The notes: generated by a model from the sequence alone, not told the origin. DNA of 30,116 nucleotides from H17-190 sp034435615 (GCA_034435615.1 DAOTWZ010000033.1:1-30116), one strand, 5' to 3'; shown: positions 21,536 to 29,832, counted from the stretch's first letter. Program-made: numbers and translations.

Positions 21536-23929
21536 ATGACCGGGGCCAGTCCCGGGGGACCCCTGCACGAACTGGCGGGGAACTGGGACCCCATCTTCTG
21601 CCGGCCCGGCTGGCGCTGGGACCCCGTGGACAGGATAGAAGGGTGGTCGCCAGCGCCTGGCGGCGCCCTCCTCCGGGCGAGGACGGAGCAGGGCCAGGAG
21701 GTGCTCCTGGCCCTCGCCCTCGTCGGGCCGGGCACCCTGCGGCTGCGGGCCTGGACGGATGCGGAGCCGCCCCTGGCCTCGCCCATGCTGGCGCGGGAGC
21801 CTGCCCCCCGCGGGGCGCCAGCGGCCCTGGAGAGCGAGGGCGAGTCCCTCTCCCTGCGGCTGGGCAGCATGAGGGTGCGCCTGGGAGGCCACCCTCTGGC
21901 TTTCCTGGTGGAGGATGGAAGAGCGGGCCGTCGCTGGGGGTTCCTGCCGCAGGAACGCTCCCTGCTGGGGCCCACCGTCCTGCCCCTGGGCCTGGCCAGC
22001 GACGCCCAGGGCCGTCCCCACTCCTACCTCTCCTGGCTCCTGCGGCCGCGGGAACGACTGTTCGGCCTGGGCGAGGGGCCCGGCCCGCTGGACCGTCGCG
22101 GCCAGCGGGCCTACCTCTGGGCTCGTGACCCCAAAGGCGCCCTCGCCAGCACGCTCACCTACCTGACGGTGCCTTTCCTCCTCAGCAGCGCCGGCTACGC
22201 CCTCTTCCTGCACCACGCCAGCCCCAGCACCTGGGAGCTGGGATGCCCCTTTCCCCAGGCGGCCAGCCTCCTGGTGGCCGATCCCTACCTGGACGTCTTC
22301 CTCTTCTTCGGCAGGACGCCGGCGGAGCTGCTGCGTCGCTACAGCGAGGTGACGGGCCGGCCGGCCCTGCCGCCCCTGTGGGCGCTGGGCGTCTGGTACT
22401 CCCGCTGCATGTACCGCCACCGGGCGGAGGTGGAGGAGGTGGTGGAGAGGCTGCGAGGGCTGGACGTCCCGGGAGACGTCGTCCACCTGGATCCCCTGTG
22501 GCTAGAGGGCCGGGGCCAGCACACTCTGGACGGCTGCCACTTCCGCTGGGACAGGGAGGCCTTCGGCCCTCCGGAGGAGCTGGTACGCTGGCTCCGGGAG
22601 CGAGGGGTCAGGCTCAGCCTGTGGGAGAACCCCTACGTATGGGAGGACACGCCCCTCTACCGTGAGGGGCTGGAGCGGGGCTACTTCGTGCGCTCCCGTG
22701 AGGGAGGGCTAGCCCGCCCCCTGGACAACCCAGGGGCCGCCCTGGTGGACTTCACCAACCCGGAGGCAGTCCGCTGGTGGCAGGAGCAGCACCGACCCTA
22801 CCTGCGGCTGGGCGTCGCCACCTTCAAGACGGACTACGGCGAGGGGCTGCCGGAGGATGCCCTCCTCTGGGACGGCAGCGACGGTCGGCGCGCCCACAAC
22901 CTCTATCCCCTCCTCTACAACCAGGCCGTCTTTCAGGTCATAAGCGAGGAGAGGGGGGAAGCGGTGGTCTTCGGTCGCTCGGGCTACGCCGGCTCGCAGC
23001 GCTACCCCGTCAACTGGACGGGGGACGTCCCCTCCACCTGGGAGGGGCTGGCGGCCACCCTGCGGGCGGGCCTCAGCCTGGGCCTCTCCGGGATAGCCCT
23101 GTGGGGACACGACATCGGCGGCTTCTGGGAGCCGGAGGGCCGCCGCCTGCCCGACCCGGTCCTCTACACCCGTTGGGCCCAGTTCGGCCTCCTCTCCCCC
23201 GTGGCCCGCTTCCACGGCACCGGCCCGCGGGAGCCCTGGGAATATGGCGAGAGAGCGCTGCGCACAGTGCGACGCTTCGCCCGTCTGCGCTACCGTCTCC
23301 TTCCCTATCTGTGGGCGCTGGCCCACGCCGCCGCCGGGGAGGGGCTGCCGGTGGCCCGCCCCCTCTTCCTGGAGTTCCCGGACGACCCGGCGTCCTGGGG
23401 CGTGGACTGGGAGTACATGCTGGGTCCCTCCCTGCTGGTGGCCCCGGTGACAGACCCCGACGGCCTGGTAGAGCTGTACCTCCCGCCCGGCCTCTGGGCC
23501 GACTGGTGGACCGGCGAGGAGCTCCAGGGCCCCCTGTGGCGGCGGCTGCGCGCCCCCCTGGAGCGACTGCCCCTCTACCTGCGAGAGGACTCGGCTGTGC
23601 CGCTGGCCCCGCCCATGCGGCACACGGGGGAGCGCCCCTGGGAGCCCCTCACCCTCCTGCTGCGGGTTCGCCGGCGGCTCAGCGCCCGCCTCTGGCTGCC
23701 GGAGAGGCCGCTGCGCCTGTGGGCGGAAAGGGACGGCCGATGGCTACGGCTGGGGCTATCCTCATCCCGCCAGCTCTACGTCCTCGAGCTTCTCGGCCAC
23801 CCGGCCCTGGCGGCCGTGCGGGTGGAAGGGGGGCGGCTGCTGTCCATGCGCCGGACCGGCCGCGGCACCCGTATCAGCCTGCGGACTGCTGGCGCCTGTC
23901 TCCTGGAGGCGGAGGTGGCCGCTTCCTAG
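21536..23929 (+). CDS. Glycoside hydrolase family 31 (alpha-xylosidase/alpha-glucosidase type)
   Basis: A 797-aa retaining alpha-glycosidase. An N-terminal beta-rich region (about 1-270) precedes the (beta/alpha)8 barrel. The nucleophile is D433 in ATFKTDYGEGLPEDA and the acid/base is D497 in YPVNWTGDVPSTW. Substrate-pocket text SRCMYRHRAEVEEV, HLDPLWLEGRG and LGLSGIALWGHDIGGF resembles YicI-type alpha-xylosidases, where FKTDFGE and WGGD occur. The C-terminal beta domains include YMLGPSLLVAPVTD. No signal peptide is visible, so it is probably cytosolic and acts on imported oligosaccharides. ATG 21536 has GAGGTGAGG upstream. The stop overlaps the convergent HNH gene by four bases. Confidence 0.92.
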   Translation: MTGASPGGPLHELAGNWDPIFCRPGWRWDPVDRIEGWSPAPGGALLRARTEQGQEVLLALALVGPGTLRLRAWTDAEPPLASPMLAREPAPRGAPAALESEGESLSLRLGSMRVRLGGHPLAFLVEDGRAGRRWGFLPQERSLLGPTVLPLGLASDAQGRPHSYLSWLLRPRERLFGLGEGPGPLDRRGQRAYLWARDPKGALASTLTYLTVPFLLSSAGYALFLHHASPSTWELGCPFPQAASLLVADPYLDVFLFFGRTPAELLRRYSEVTGRPALPPLWALGVWYSRCMYRHRAEVEEVVERLRGLDVPGDVVHLDPLWLEGRGQHTLDGCHFRWDREAFGPPEELVRWLRERGVRLSLWENPYVWEDTPLYREGLERGYFVRSREGGLARPLDNPGAALVDFTNPEAVRWWQEQHRPYLRLGVATFKTDYGEGLPEDALLWDGSDGRRAHNLYPLLYNQAVFQVISEERGEAVVFGRSGYAGSQRYPVNWTGDVPSTWEGLAATLRAGLSLGLSGIALWGHDIGGFWEPEGRRLPDPVLYTRWAQFGLLSPVARFHGTGPREPWEYGERALRTVRRFARLRYRLLPYLWALAHAAAGEGLPVARPLFLEFPDDPASWGVDWEYMLGPSLLVAPVTDPDGLVELYLPPGLWADWWTGEELQGPLWRRLRAPLERLPLYLREDSAVPLAPPMRHTGERPWEPLTLLLRVRRRLSARLWLPERPLRLWAERDGRWLRLGLSSSRQLYVLELLGHPALAAVRVEGGRLLSMRRTGRGTRISLRTAGACLLEAEVAAS

Positions 23930-24459
23930 AGGAAGAGGGGGACGCTCTCCCAGCCGGGGATGAACTTCCGCCACTCCACCTGCTGGCCCAGGTAGGGATA
24001 GAAGATACGGTAATGGAAGTTGGGTGGGCGCGTCGGCCGGCGGAGTAGGCGCATGTGGGCCTCCTGGGGCGTGCGGCCCGCCTTCTTGTGGTTGCATGCC
24101 CGGCAGGCCGCCACCACGTTCTCCCAGTCGTGGGTGCCGCCGCGATGGCGGGGCGTCACGTGGTCCAGGGTCAGATCACGGGTCTGCTTGCCGCAGTACT
24201 GGCACGTGTAGGCGTCCCGCAGGAAGACGTCCCGCCGCGTGAGCCGGCCGTTGGGACGCGGCCGCCGTATCAGGTAGACGAGGCGGATGACGGAGGGGAC
24301 GGGGAGGCGCAGGGTGGGCGTGTGCAGATAGCCACGGCCGTTCTCGACGATCTCTGCCTTACCCCGGTCCAGGAGGACGAGGGCGCGGCGGACGGTGCAG
24401 ACGTTGAGGGGCTCGTAGTTCTGGTTCAGAACCAGTACTGGTTCGCTCTCTAGCCCCAT
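23926..24459 (-). CDS. HNH endonuclease
   Basis: A 177-aa protein with an N-terminal domain VLVLNQNYEPLNVCTVRRAL, common to a widespread bacterial HNH family, and a C-terminal HNH nuclease with a zinc site: CQYC (86-89), D99-H100 in TLDHVTPRHRGG, WENVVAACRACNHKK (C119, C122, N123, H124). Family members are predicted DNA-nicking enzymes whose cellular role is mostly undefined; this one is chromosomal with no nearby phage or restriction genes. ATG 24459 is chosen because GGCGAGG precedes it; a TTG at 24477 would add six residues. It is convergent with the GH31 gene, sharing 23926-23929. Confidence 0.88.
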   Translation of the reverse strand: MGLESEPVLVLNQNYEPLNVCTVRRALVLLDRGKAEIVENGRGYLHTPTLRLPVPSVIRLVYLIRRPRPNGRLTRRDVFLRDAYTCQYCGKQTRDLTLDHVTPRHRGGTHDWENVVAACRACNHKKAGRTPQEAHMRLLRRPTRPPNFHYRIFYPYLGQQVEWRKFIPGWESVPLFL

Positions 24460-24515
24460 GATTCCCGCCTCGCCCAAAGAGATGTTAGCAGATAAGGCTG
24501 GGCCGGTTCAACGCA

Positions 24516-25010
24516 TCAGAAGGCGTTCACGGCGTCCCGGAACTCGCCGGGGAGGAGGCGCAGCAGCACGGGGGCGAAGTCCAGGAAGATGGGGGCCAGG
24601 GCGGAGCCCCGTATGGCGTCCTCTAACCCCAGCCGCGGGTAGGTGACGAAGAGGATGAGGAGGGCCTCCACGATGATGAGTCCCTTCAGGAAGCCCAGGA
24701 CGGTGCCGGCCAGGTGGTCGGCCCAGCCCAGCATCAGGATGGCCACCAACCCCCGCAGGAGAAAGGCGACGAGCTGCGAGATGAGGAAGACAGAGGCGAA
24801 GAGGAGCAGAAAGGCGACGACGCGCGCCGAGATATCGTTGTTGATGAAGAGGAGGACATCCTGGGCCAGGTTATCGTAATAGAACCCCGCTATCCCCAGC
24901 GCCAGGACGATGCCCGCCAGAGTCACCACCTCTCGCACCAGCCCCGCCCTGAAGGCATTGATGGTGAACCAGGCGAGGATGAGGATGATGACGGCGTCCA
25001 GCCAGTTCAT
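24516..25010 (-). CDS. CvpA family membrane protein
   Basis: A 164-aa protein with four hydrophobic segments (about 3-22, 28-47, 62-86 and 100-122). It opens with MNWLDAVIILILAWFTINAF, then GLVREVVTLAGIVLALGIA and GWADHLAGTVLGFLKGLIIV, the pattern of the CvpA/colicin V production family. Members are small inner-membrane proteins linked to colicin V export and envelope stress in enterobacteria, with no defined activity here. A short amphipathic tail follows the last segment. ATG 25010 has only a weak AGAGAG upstream. The neighbours on the same strand are HNH (downstream) and PAP2 (upstream). Confidence 0.85.
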   Translation of the reverse strand: MNWLDAVIILILAWFTINAFRAGLVREVVTLAGIVLALGIAGFYYDNLAQDVLLFINNDISARVVAFLLLFASVFLISQLVAFLLRGLVAILMLGWADHLAGTVLGFLKGLIIVEALLILFVTYPRLGLEDAIRGSALAPIFLDFAPVLLRLLPGEFRDAVNAF

Positions 25011-25081
25011 ATATTCTCTCTTTACGGTCGCAGGCAGTCTAACACATCGCCCCGCGGGGGACTAGATATCAGACAATCTGT

Positions 25082-25762
25082 CTAGCTGGCCGGAGCGCTG
25101 GCCTGATGGCGGGCCAAACGGCTCCTCAGGGCCACCGCCAGGGCCAGCCAGGCCAGACAGAACAGAAAGGCGCCGTAGACATCGCTCAGCCAGTGCGCCC
25201 CCGTATGGATGCGCTCCATGGCCGTGAAGGCGATGACGTACAGGCAGACCAGCCTCACCCCCCAGCGGGCCGGCCACCAGGGAATGAGGCCGCTCAGGTA
25301 GAGCAGGAAGCCATAGGCGACGAGGGCGCTGACGACATGGCCGCTGGGGAAGGAGGGCGAGGTGGGCAGCTCGTGGACGGCCACCAGCTCGCTGGAGGGG
25401 CGGGGCCTGTCCACCAGCTCCTTGACCAGGGCGTTGAGTCCTCGCACCGCCTGCTCCAGCACGAAGAGCACCGCCCAGCCGATGTGACGCCCCAGGAAGA
25501 GCCAGGCCGTCGTCCCCAGGATCATCAGCACCACCAGCGGCGGCTCCACCATGTAGCTGGCCACCGCCAGCGCCCGCTCGAAGGCGGCGGCGCTCAACCC
25601 CTGGAGGCGATGGGAGACCCAGAGGTCGGCCGGGAAGTAGGGATAGACGGAGGCGAACGCCGCGGCGACTATGAACCCTACGAGGCTCACCCAGGCCAGG
25701 GAGAGGGCCAGCCAGGACGTCCGCGCCCTGACGGGCGAGCCTACCTGAGCCGGCAAGGCCAT
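25082..25762 (-). CDS. PAP2 superfamily phosphatase
   Basis: A 226-aa membrane phosphatase from ATG 25762. The three PAP2 active-site blocks are present: KELVDRPRP, PSFPSGH, and RIHTGAHWLSDV (catalytic His with a downstream Asp). About five to six hydrophobic segments surround them. Family enzymes dephosphorylate lipids such as phosphatidic acid, undecaprenyl diphosphate or phosphatidylglycerol phosphate at the membrane face. A TTG 12 codons earlier is less likely because it lies inside the promoter candidate. A good promoter ends only 7 bases before the ATG, so the message is probably leaderless or nearly so, consistent with the lack of a ribosome site. Confidence 0.9.
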   Translation of the reverse strand: MALPAQVGSPVRARTSWLALSLAWVSLVGFIVAAAFASVYPYFPADLWVSHRLQGLSAAAFERALAVASYMVEPPLVVLMILGTTAWLFLGRHIGWAVLFVLEQAVRGLNALVKELVDRPRPSSELVAVHELPTSPSFPSGHVVSALVAYGFLLYLSGLIPWWPARWGVRLVCLYVIAFTAMERIHTGAHWLSDVYGAFLFCLAWLALAVALRSRLARHQASAPAS

Positions 25763-25769
25763 CTCTGAC

Positions 25770-25798
25770 AATATAACGGCCCAGGGCGGCCGCGGCAA
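25770..25798 (-). promoter_or_regulatory. Candidate promoter of the PAP2 gene (near-leaderless)
   Basis: On the minus strand, TTGCCG (25793-25798), exactly 17 nt, then TATATT (25770-25775). The start codon at 25762 begins 7 nt downstream of the -10 box, where transcription would normally start, so the transcript would be leaderless. Confidence 0.5.
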
Positions 25799-25804
25799 CG
25801 CTGC

Positions 25805-25851
25805 AGTCGGCCTTTCATGGCCGCCAACGCCGGGCGGGCGCCTGGCCGACT
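25805..25851 (-). terminator. Hairpin after the LipM-like gene
   Basis: AGTCGGCC (25805-25812) and GGCCGACT (25844-25851) are perfect inverted repeats overlapping the stop codon of the octanoyltransferase gene, with a GC-rich interior that can pair further. No T tract follows on the minus strand, so termination is possible but unproven. Confidence 0.3.
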
Positions 25852-26647
25852 ACCGCCCGGGCGCCGCCTGCAGGGACCCCCCGGCGCTGGCCAGGACGGT
25901 CCGGCACAGCTCCCTCTCCTCCGCCGAGAGGGGGGCCGGCGTCAGCGTCAGCCCCAGCGCCTCGGCGAAGGCGTCCCGCAGGGCCGCCGCCACCTCCCGG
26001 TAGGCCAGGGGGCGCCCCAGGAGCTCATGGAGGCCAGGCGCCTGGGGCAGGCCAGGGAAGAGACGGGCCTCCAGGGCGCCGTCCCTCTCGGTGCGGATGG
26101 CCCCTTGCTGGAGGAGCACGCCGCGGCGGCGGAGCTGGGCGCTGCCGATGACCTTGGCCCCTCGCACCGTCACCTCATAAGGGCCGGCCAGGGCGAAGCA
26201 GGCGGCGGCCCGGGAGGCAACCCTTCCCTCGGCCTCGCACACCTCGGGGGAGGGGGCGCCCAGCGTCTCCAGGAAGCGCCGAAGGGCCAACGATATCTGG
26301 CAGTAGGAGCGGCGCAGGGAGCCGCCCACGGCCGGGTCATCCAGCGGCGCCACGACGGCGTAACACACGTCCCCGGCGTGGAGGACAGCCCCGCCGCCAG
26401 TGGGCCGTCGCACCACCTCCAGGCCCAGCGCCCGGCAGGCCTCCTCCCAGGGCCCGGCTGGCTGGAAGCGCCCCAGGGAGAGGCAGGGCGGACGGAAGGC
26501 GAAGACCCGTAGCGTGGGCGGGGAGAGGCCGCGGGCGCAGGCCAGGAGGAGCGCCTCGTCGATGGCCATCTGCAGGGGCCCCGGCCCGGGGCCGGAGTCC
26601 AGGAAGCGCCAGCGGTCCGGCGGCTGTCCCCCCGCCGGCGACGACAC
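25850..26647 (-). CDS. Lipoate/octanoate transferase, LipM-like
   Basis: A 265-aa member of the biotin/lipoate ligase fold. Conserved text: MAIDEALLLACARG, SLGRFQP, RRPTGGGAVLH (81-90) and VTVRGAKVIGSAQLRRRG with K165. C150, in AAACFALAGPYEV, matches the acyl-enzyme cysteine that distinguishes LipM octanoyltransferase from LplA ligase. The predicted role is to move octanoyl groups from acyl carrier protein to GcvH or E2 subunits for lipoate synthesis. The GTG start (26647) overlaps the preceding enoyl-CoA hydratase stop by one base (TAGTG). LipM versus LplA rests on the single Cys, so it is moderately sure. No lipA is in view. Confidence 0.83.
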   Translation of the reverse strand: MSSPAGGQPPDRWRFLDSGPGPGPLQMAIDEALLLACARGLSPPTLRVFAFRPPCLSLGRFQPAGPWEEACRALGLEVVRRPTGGGAVLHAGDVCYAVVAPLDDPAVGGSLRRSYCQISLALRRFLETLGAPSPEVCEAEGRVASRAAACFALAGPYEVTVRGAKVIGSAQLRRRGVLLQQGAIRTERDGALEARLFPGLPQAPGLHELLGRPLAYREVAAALRDAFAEALGLTLTPAPLSAEERELCRTVLASAGGSLQAAPGR

Positions 26648-27444
26648 TAGCGGCCCTCCTTCCCCTTCTCCTGGTGGATCCGGTCCAGCGCCTGGGCCAT
26701 ACCCTGGTGGCGAGTGCCAGCGGCATAGGAGAGGACGGCGGCGCTGGTCTCCAGCTCCAGCGCCCCCTCGAACCCTATGTCCAGCGCCTGCAGGAGGGCG
26801 CTCCTGGTGAGGAAGAGCTCAAAGGGATAGTGCTGGGCGATGCGCTCGGCCAGGGAGCGCACCGTCCCCTCCAGCTCGTCCAGGGGAACAACGCGGTTCA
26901 CCAGGCCTATGCGGAGGGCCTCCTGGGCGTCTATCATCTCCGCCGTGTAGAGGAGCTCGAAGGCCTTGCCCAGCCCCACGTTTCGCACCAGGTTATAGAG
27001 GCCAGACATGGTGACGGTGGCCCCCACGCTCACCTCGGGGAAGCCGAAGCGAGTGCCCTCGGCGGCGATGCGGATGTCGGCCAGGAGGGCCAGCTCCAGC
27101 CCGCCGCCCAGGGCGTAGCCGTGCACCTGGGCGATGACCGGCTTCCCCATGTAGCGGAAGGCGCGGGATATCTCCTCCTCTGGCCCCAGGCGGCGGGCCC
27201 AGTAGTCGGGTATAGGCTGCCGCTCCTGCTCTTGGGCCATCTCCTTGAGGTCAGCGCCGGCGCAGAAGGCACGGCCGGCGCCCCGCACCACTATGACCCT
27301 GGCCTCCCTGTCCTGCTGGGCGGCCCTGGCCGCCGCCGCCATATCGGTGATCCACTGCTGGTTCATGGCGTTGAGGACCTCGGGCCGGTTCATGGTGATG
27401 TAGCCTATGAGGCCGTCCCGCTGATAGAGCACGGTGCTGGTCAT
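26647..27444 (-). CDS. Enoyl-CoA hydratase/isomerase family protein
   Basis: A 265-aa crotonase-fold enzyme. The oxyanion-hole segments are AFCAGADLKEM and GYALGGGLELALLADIRIA. The two catalytic glutamates of true hydratases are both present, E117 (GGGLEL) and E137 (FGFPEVSVG), so hydration of 2-enoyl-CoA or a related reaction is plausible; the substrate is unknown. ATG 27444 is chosen because GGAGGG precedes it and homology starts there; the frame continues upstream only as a shadow of the amidohydrolase gene. It lies 14 bases after the amidohydrolase and overlaps the LipM-like gene by one base, so these three form an operon. Confidence 0.9.
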   Translation of the reverse strand: MTSTVLYQRDGLIGYITMNRPEVLNAMNQQWITDMAAAARAAQQDREARVIVVRGAGRAFCAGADLKEMAQEQERQPIPDYWARRLGPEEEISRAFRYMGKPVIAQVHGYALGGGLELALLADIRIAAEGTRFGFPEVSVGATVTMSGLYNLVRNVGLGKAFELLYTAEMIDAQEALRIGLVNRVVPLDELEGTVRSLAERIAQHYPFELFLTRSALLQALDIGFEGALELETSAAVLSYAAGTRHQGMAQALDRIHQEKGKEGR

Positions 27445-27458
27445 GCCGTCGTCCCTCC

Positions 27459-28397
27459 TCAGGAGACCTTGGTGAAGACCTTGCGCCAGTTCTCGTGGAG
27501 CATGCGCTCTATGGCCGCCTCCGGTATCTTGGGCAGCCCGTGCTTCTCCAGGATGCGGTTGACGTCCCGCACCGCCTGGATGGAGGTGCCGGGGCTGCAG
27601 GCCGGGAAGTCGGAGCCCCAGAGGAGCTTGTCCGGCTCGCCGAAGGTCTGGGTGAAGTAGTAGAGGAGCGGGTAGGCCAGATGGAAGTAGGGGAACTCCA
27701 CCTGGGGCAGGTAGCGGGAGAGGGCGCGCCGGTCCAGCCCCGCTATCTGGGGGAGCCAGGAGATGTCGGCATAGACGTTCTCGTGCTTGGCGACGAGGAA
27801 GGCGGCCTCCTCGTAGCGGGGGTAGCCCAGGTGGCAGATGACGATGCGCAGGGAGGGGAAGCGGATGGCCACCTCGTCCACGGCGGCCAGGTCGGTGTGC
27901 TTGAGGCGGCCGAAGCGGGCCTGCACCGGCCCGGCGTGGATGACGAGGGGGATGTCCAGCTCTATGGCCGCCTCGTAGAGGGGGAAGCAACGGGGGTCGT
28001 CCAGGTCGTAGCCGCCGTAGCCGGGGCCCAGTTCGCCCACGGCCACGGCGCCGTAGTCGCGCACCCAGCGGGCCACTTCATCGGCGGCGCCGGGGTCGGT
28101 GGGGTTGACGCAGCAACCCCAGACCAGCTTATCGGGGTGGGAGCGGGCCACCTCGGCCAGGTAGGCGTTGTCCACCTGGACGCCGAAGCTGTCGCCGGCC
28201 TTGAGGCCCAGGAGGAGGGCCTTGTCCACGGGCGAGCCCTCCATCTCCTTGAGATAGGCGTCGATGGGCAGGTGCCACATGGCGTGGAAGCGCTCATCCG
28301 GCCAGCTTCGGCGTCGCTCTGGCTGGTTGGCCAGCATGACCTCGCGGTTGAAGTCCTCCGGGTAGCGCCAGGAGTGCATGTGGCAATCGAGGATCAC
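27459..28397 (-). CDS. Amidohydrolase family protein (ACMSD-like, Amidohydro_2)
   Basis: A 312-aa TIM-barrel metal-dependent hydrolase or decarboxylase. Metal and catalytic residues are in place: H6 and H8 (DCHMH), H154 (LVIHAGP), H189 (VICHLGYP) and D263 (LLWGSDFP). This is the pattern of the ACMSD/2-pyrone-dicarboxylate-lactonase branch, whose members hydrolyse or decarboxylate ring-cleavage products; the substrate cannot be named. The start is GTG 28397 with GGGAGG upstream. Pairing with an enoyl-CoA hydratase suggests degradation of an aromatic or branched acid, which is inference from context only. Confidence 0.88.
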   Translation of the reverse strand: MILDCHMHSWRYPEDFNREVMLANQPERRRSWPDERFHAMWHLPIDAYLKEMEGSPVDKALLLGLKAGDSFGVQVDNAYLAEVARSHPDKLVWGCCVNPTDPGAADEVARWVRDYGAVAVGELGPGYGGYDLDDPRCFPLYEAAIELDIPLVIHAGPVQARFGRLKHTDLAAVDEVAIRFPSLRIVICHLGYPRYEEAAFLVAKHENVYADISWLPQIAGLDRRALSRYLPQVEFPYFHLAYPLLYYFTQTFGEPDKLLWGSDFPACSPGTSIQAVRDVNRILEKHGLPKIPEAAIERMLHENWRKVFTKVS

Positions 28398-28464
28398 GGC
28401 GGTCCTCCCTCGCCAGCAAGGGTGTCTCGGGTGGCCTCAAGCTAGCAAAAGGGGACGCGGGGTG

Positions 28465-29169
28465 TCAAGGCGGGAAGCCCAGCCCCCGCTCGCGGAGGCT
28501 GACGTAGCCGCGGCGGGCCAGTACCACGTGGTCCAGCACCTCGATCCCCAGTAGCTGGCCCGCCTCCACTGCCTGGCGGGTCATGGCGACGTCCTCGCGG
28601 CTGGGCTCGGGGTCGCCGGAGGGGTGGTTGTGGACCACCACCAGGGCGGGGCAGTTCTCTCGCACGGCGTCCCGGAAGAGCTCGGCCAGGCGGACGGTGG
28701 TGCTGTTGACGCTCCCCTTGTAGACCTCGGGGATGGCTATCACCCGGTTGCGGGTGTCCAGCAGGACGACGCGCAGGTGCTCCTGTTCCAGCAGGCCCAT
28801 CTCTGCCAGCAGGAGGTTGGCCACGTCCTGGGGCGAGCGGACGAGAGGCCGCTCCTCCGGATGAGTGGCCAGGAGGCGCCGACCCAGCTCCAGGGCGGCC
28901 TTCACCTGGGCGGCCTTGGCCTCCCCCATGCCCCGCTCCTGGCACAGCTCGCCGAAGGAGGCGCGGGCCAGGCCGGCCAGCCCGCGGAAGCGGGAGAGGA
29001 GGCGGCTGGCCAGGGAGAGGGCGCTCTCCCCCTCCGAGCCTACTCGCAGGACGATGGCCAGCAGCTCCGGGTTGGAGAGGCTGCCGGGGCCGTGCTGCCG
29101 CAGCCGCTCCCTGGGGCGCTCCTCGCTGGGGAGGTCACGGATGCGCAGGCGGTACTCGGGGCTGGCCAT
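28465..29169 (-). CDS. radC: RadC family JAB/MPN+ protein
   Basis: A 234-aa protein with an N-terminal helix-hairpin-helix-like part (about 10-100; NPELLAIVLRVGSEGESAL, ERGMGEAKAAQVKAALELG) and a C-terminal JAB metalloprotease-like domain with HNHPSGDPEPSRED (H180, H182, D193) and STTVRLAELFRDAV. RadC was long called a DNA repair protein, but that role is disputed; related proteins sit in anti-defence and competence contexts. All predicted zinc ligands are present. ATG 29169 directly follows the LysM gene stop (TAGATG, no gap), so it is translationally linked to that gene. Confidence 0.93.
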   Translation of the reverse strand: MASPEYRLRIRDLPSEERPRERLRQHGPGSLSNPELLAIVLRVGSEGESALSLASRLLSRFRGLAGLARASFGELCQERGMGEAKAAQVKAALELGRRLLATHPEERPLVRSPQDVANLLLAEMGLLEQEHLRVVLLDTRNRVIAIPEVYKGSVNSTTVRLAELFRDAVRENCPALVVVHNHPSGDPEPSREDVAMTRQAVEAGQLLGIEVLDHVVLARRGYVSLRERGLGFPP

Positions 29170-29805
29170 CTACTGCTGGGGGACGCGGATGCGGTCGCCG
29201 GGGCGGATGTCCGGGCTGTTGAAGTCCAGCCCGTTAACGGCGGCTATCTCCTGAGCGAAGTCCCAGAGACCCTTCCCCGGCGGCAGGTGTCGCTCGGCGA
29301 TGGCGAGGAGGGTGTCCCCCTCCTGCACCACATACTCCAGAAAGGCGGGAGTGGGCGGCGGCGGTGGGGGCTGTGGGGTGGGCGAGGGCGCGGGTGCCGG
29401 CGTCTCCGTGGGGGTGGGAGTTGGCGTCACGGCTGGGGAGGGGGTGGGGGAGGCATCGGGCCCCAGGAGGGGAGGCGTGCGGTCGCGAGCGAAGGTCTCC
29501 TCCGCCTGGGAGGGCAGGGTCTCGGTGGCCCCTGTCTCCTGGGGCAGCCGGGGCGGGAAGGCCAGGAGCCAGACGGCCAGCCCCGCCGCCACCAGGAGGG
29601 CCACCAGGGAGCCCTTGTAGACGGAGCCGGAGGGGACGGCATACTGAGGGCCCAGGCACTCCTGGCAGGACGGCCCCGGGTCCAGGGAGCCATGCTCTGT
29701 GCAGAAGGGCTGGCCGCAGCTACCACACTGCCCTGCTGCCTGCCCCCCGCAGGCATAACAGTGCATAGTAGTCCGACTGGCAGGGAGGACCGGGGGCGCT
29801 ACCAC
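29170..29805 (-). CDS. Zinc-ribbon, single-TM, LysM domain protein
   Basis: A 211-aa protein with an unusual order: an N-terminal cytosolic Cys-rich ribbon (CYACGGQAAGQCGSCGQPFC and SCQEC, about 16-50), one membrane segment (about 65-83, LVALLVAAGLAVWLLAF), a long Thr/Pro-rich spacer (about 110-152), then a C-terminal LysM domain (about 157-209; YVVQEGDTLLAIAERHLPPG, IRPGDRIRVPQQ). LysM binds peptidoglycan-type glycans, so the protein should anchor outside and report inside, perhaps through the ribbon. The start is GTG 29805 (GGGAGGGG upstream); ATG 29766 is an alternative that trims 13 residues. It follows rplL by 27 bases and abuts radC. Confidence 0.8.
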   Translation of the reverse strand: MVAPPVLPASRTTMHCYACGGQAAGQCGSCGQPFCTEHGSLDPGPSCQECLGPQYAVPSGSVYKGSLVALLVAAGLAVWLLAFPPRLPQETGATETLPSQAEETFARDRTPPLLGPDASPTPSPAVTPTPTPTETPAPAPSPTPQPPPPPPTPAFLEYVVQEGDTLLAIAERHLPPGKGLWDFAQEIAAVNGLDFNSPDIRPGDRIRVPQQ

Positions 29806-29832
29806 CCCGGCCCCTCCCCGCCCTCTACAGGC

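Noticed and set aside
22709..23623. 304-codon minus-strand ORF within the GH31 gene
   Set aside because: Antisense shadow; the + strand carries the catalytic motifs.
29345..29470. Repeat array suspected in the short GC-rich runs
   Set aside because: It is the Thr/Pro-rich spacer of the LysM protein on the minus strand; irregular codon repeats, not a CRISPR or VNTR.
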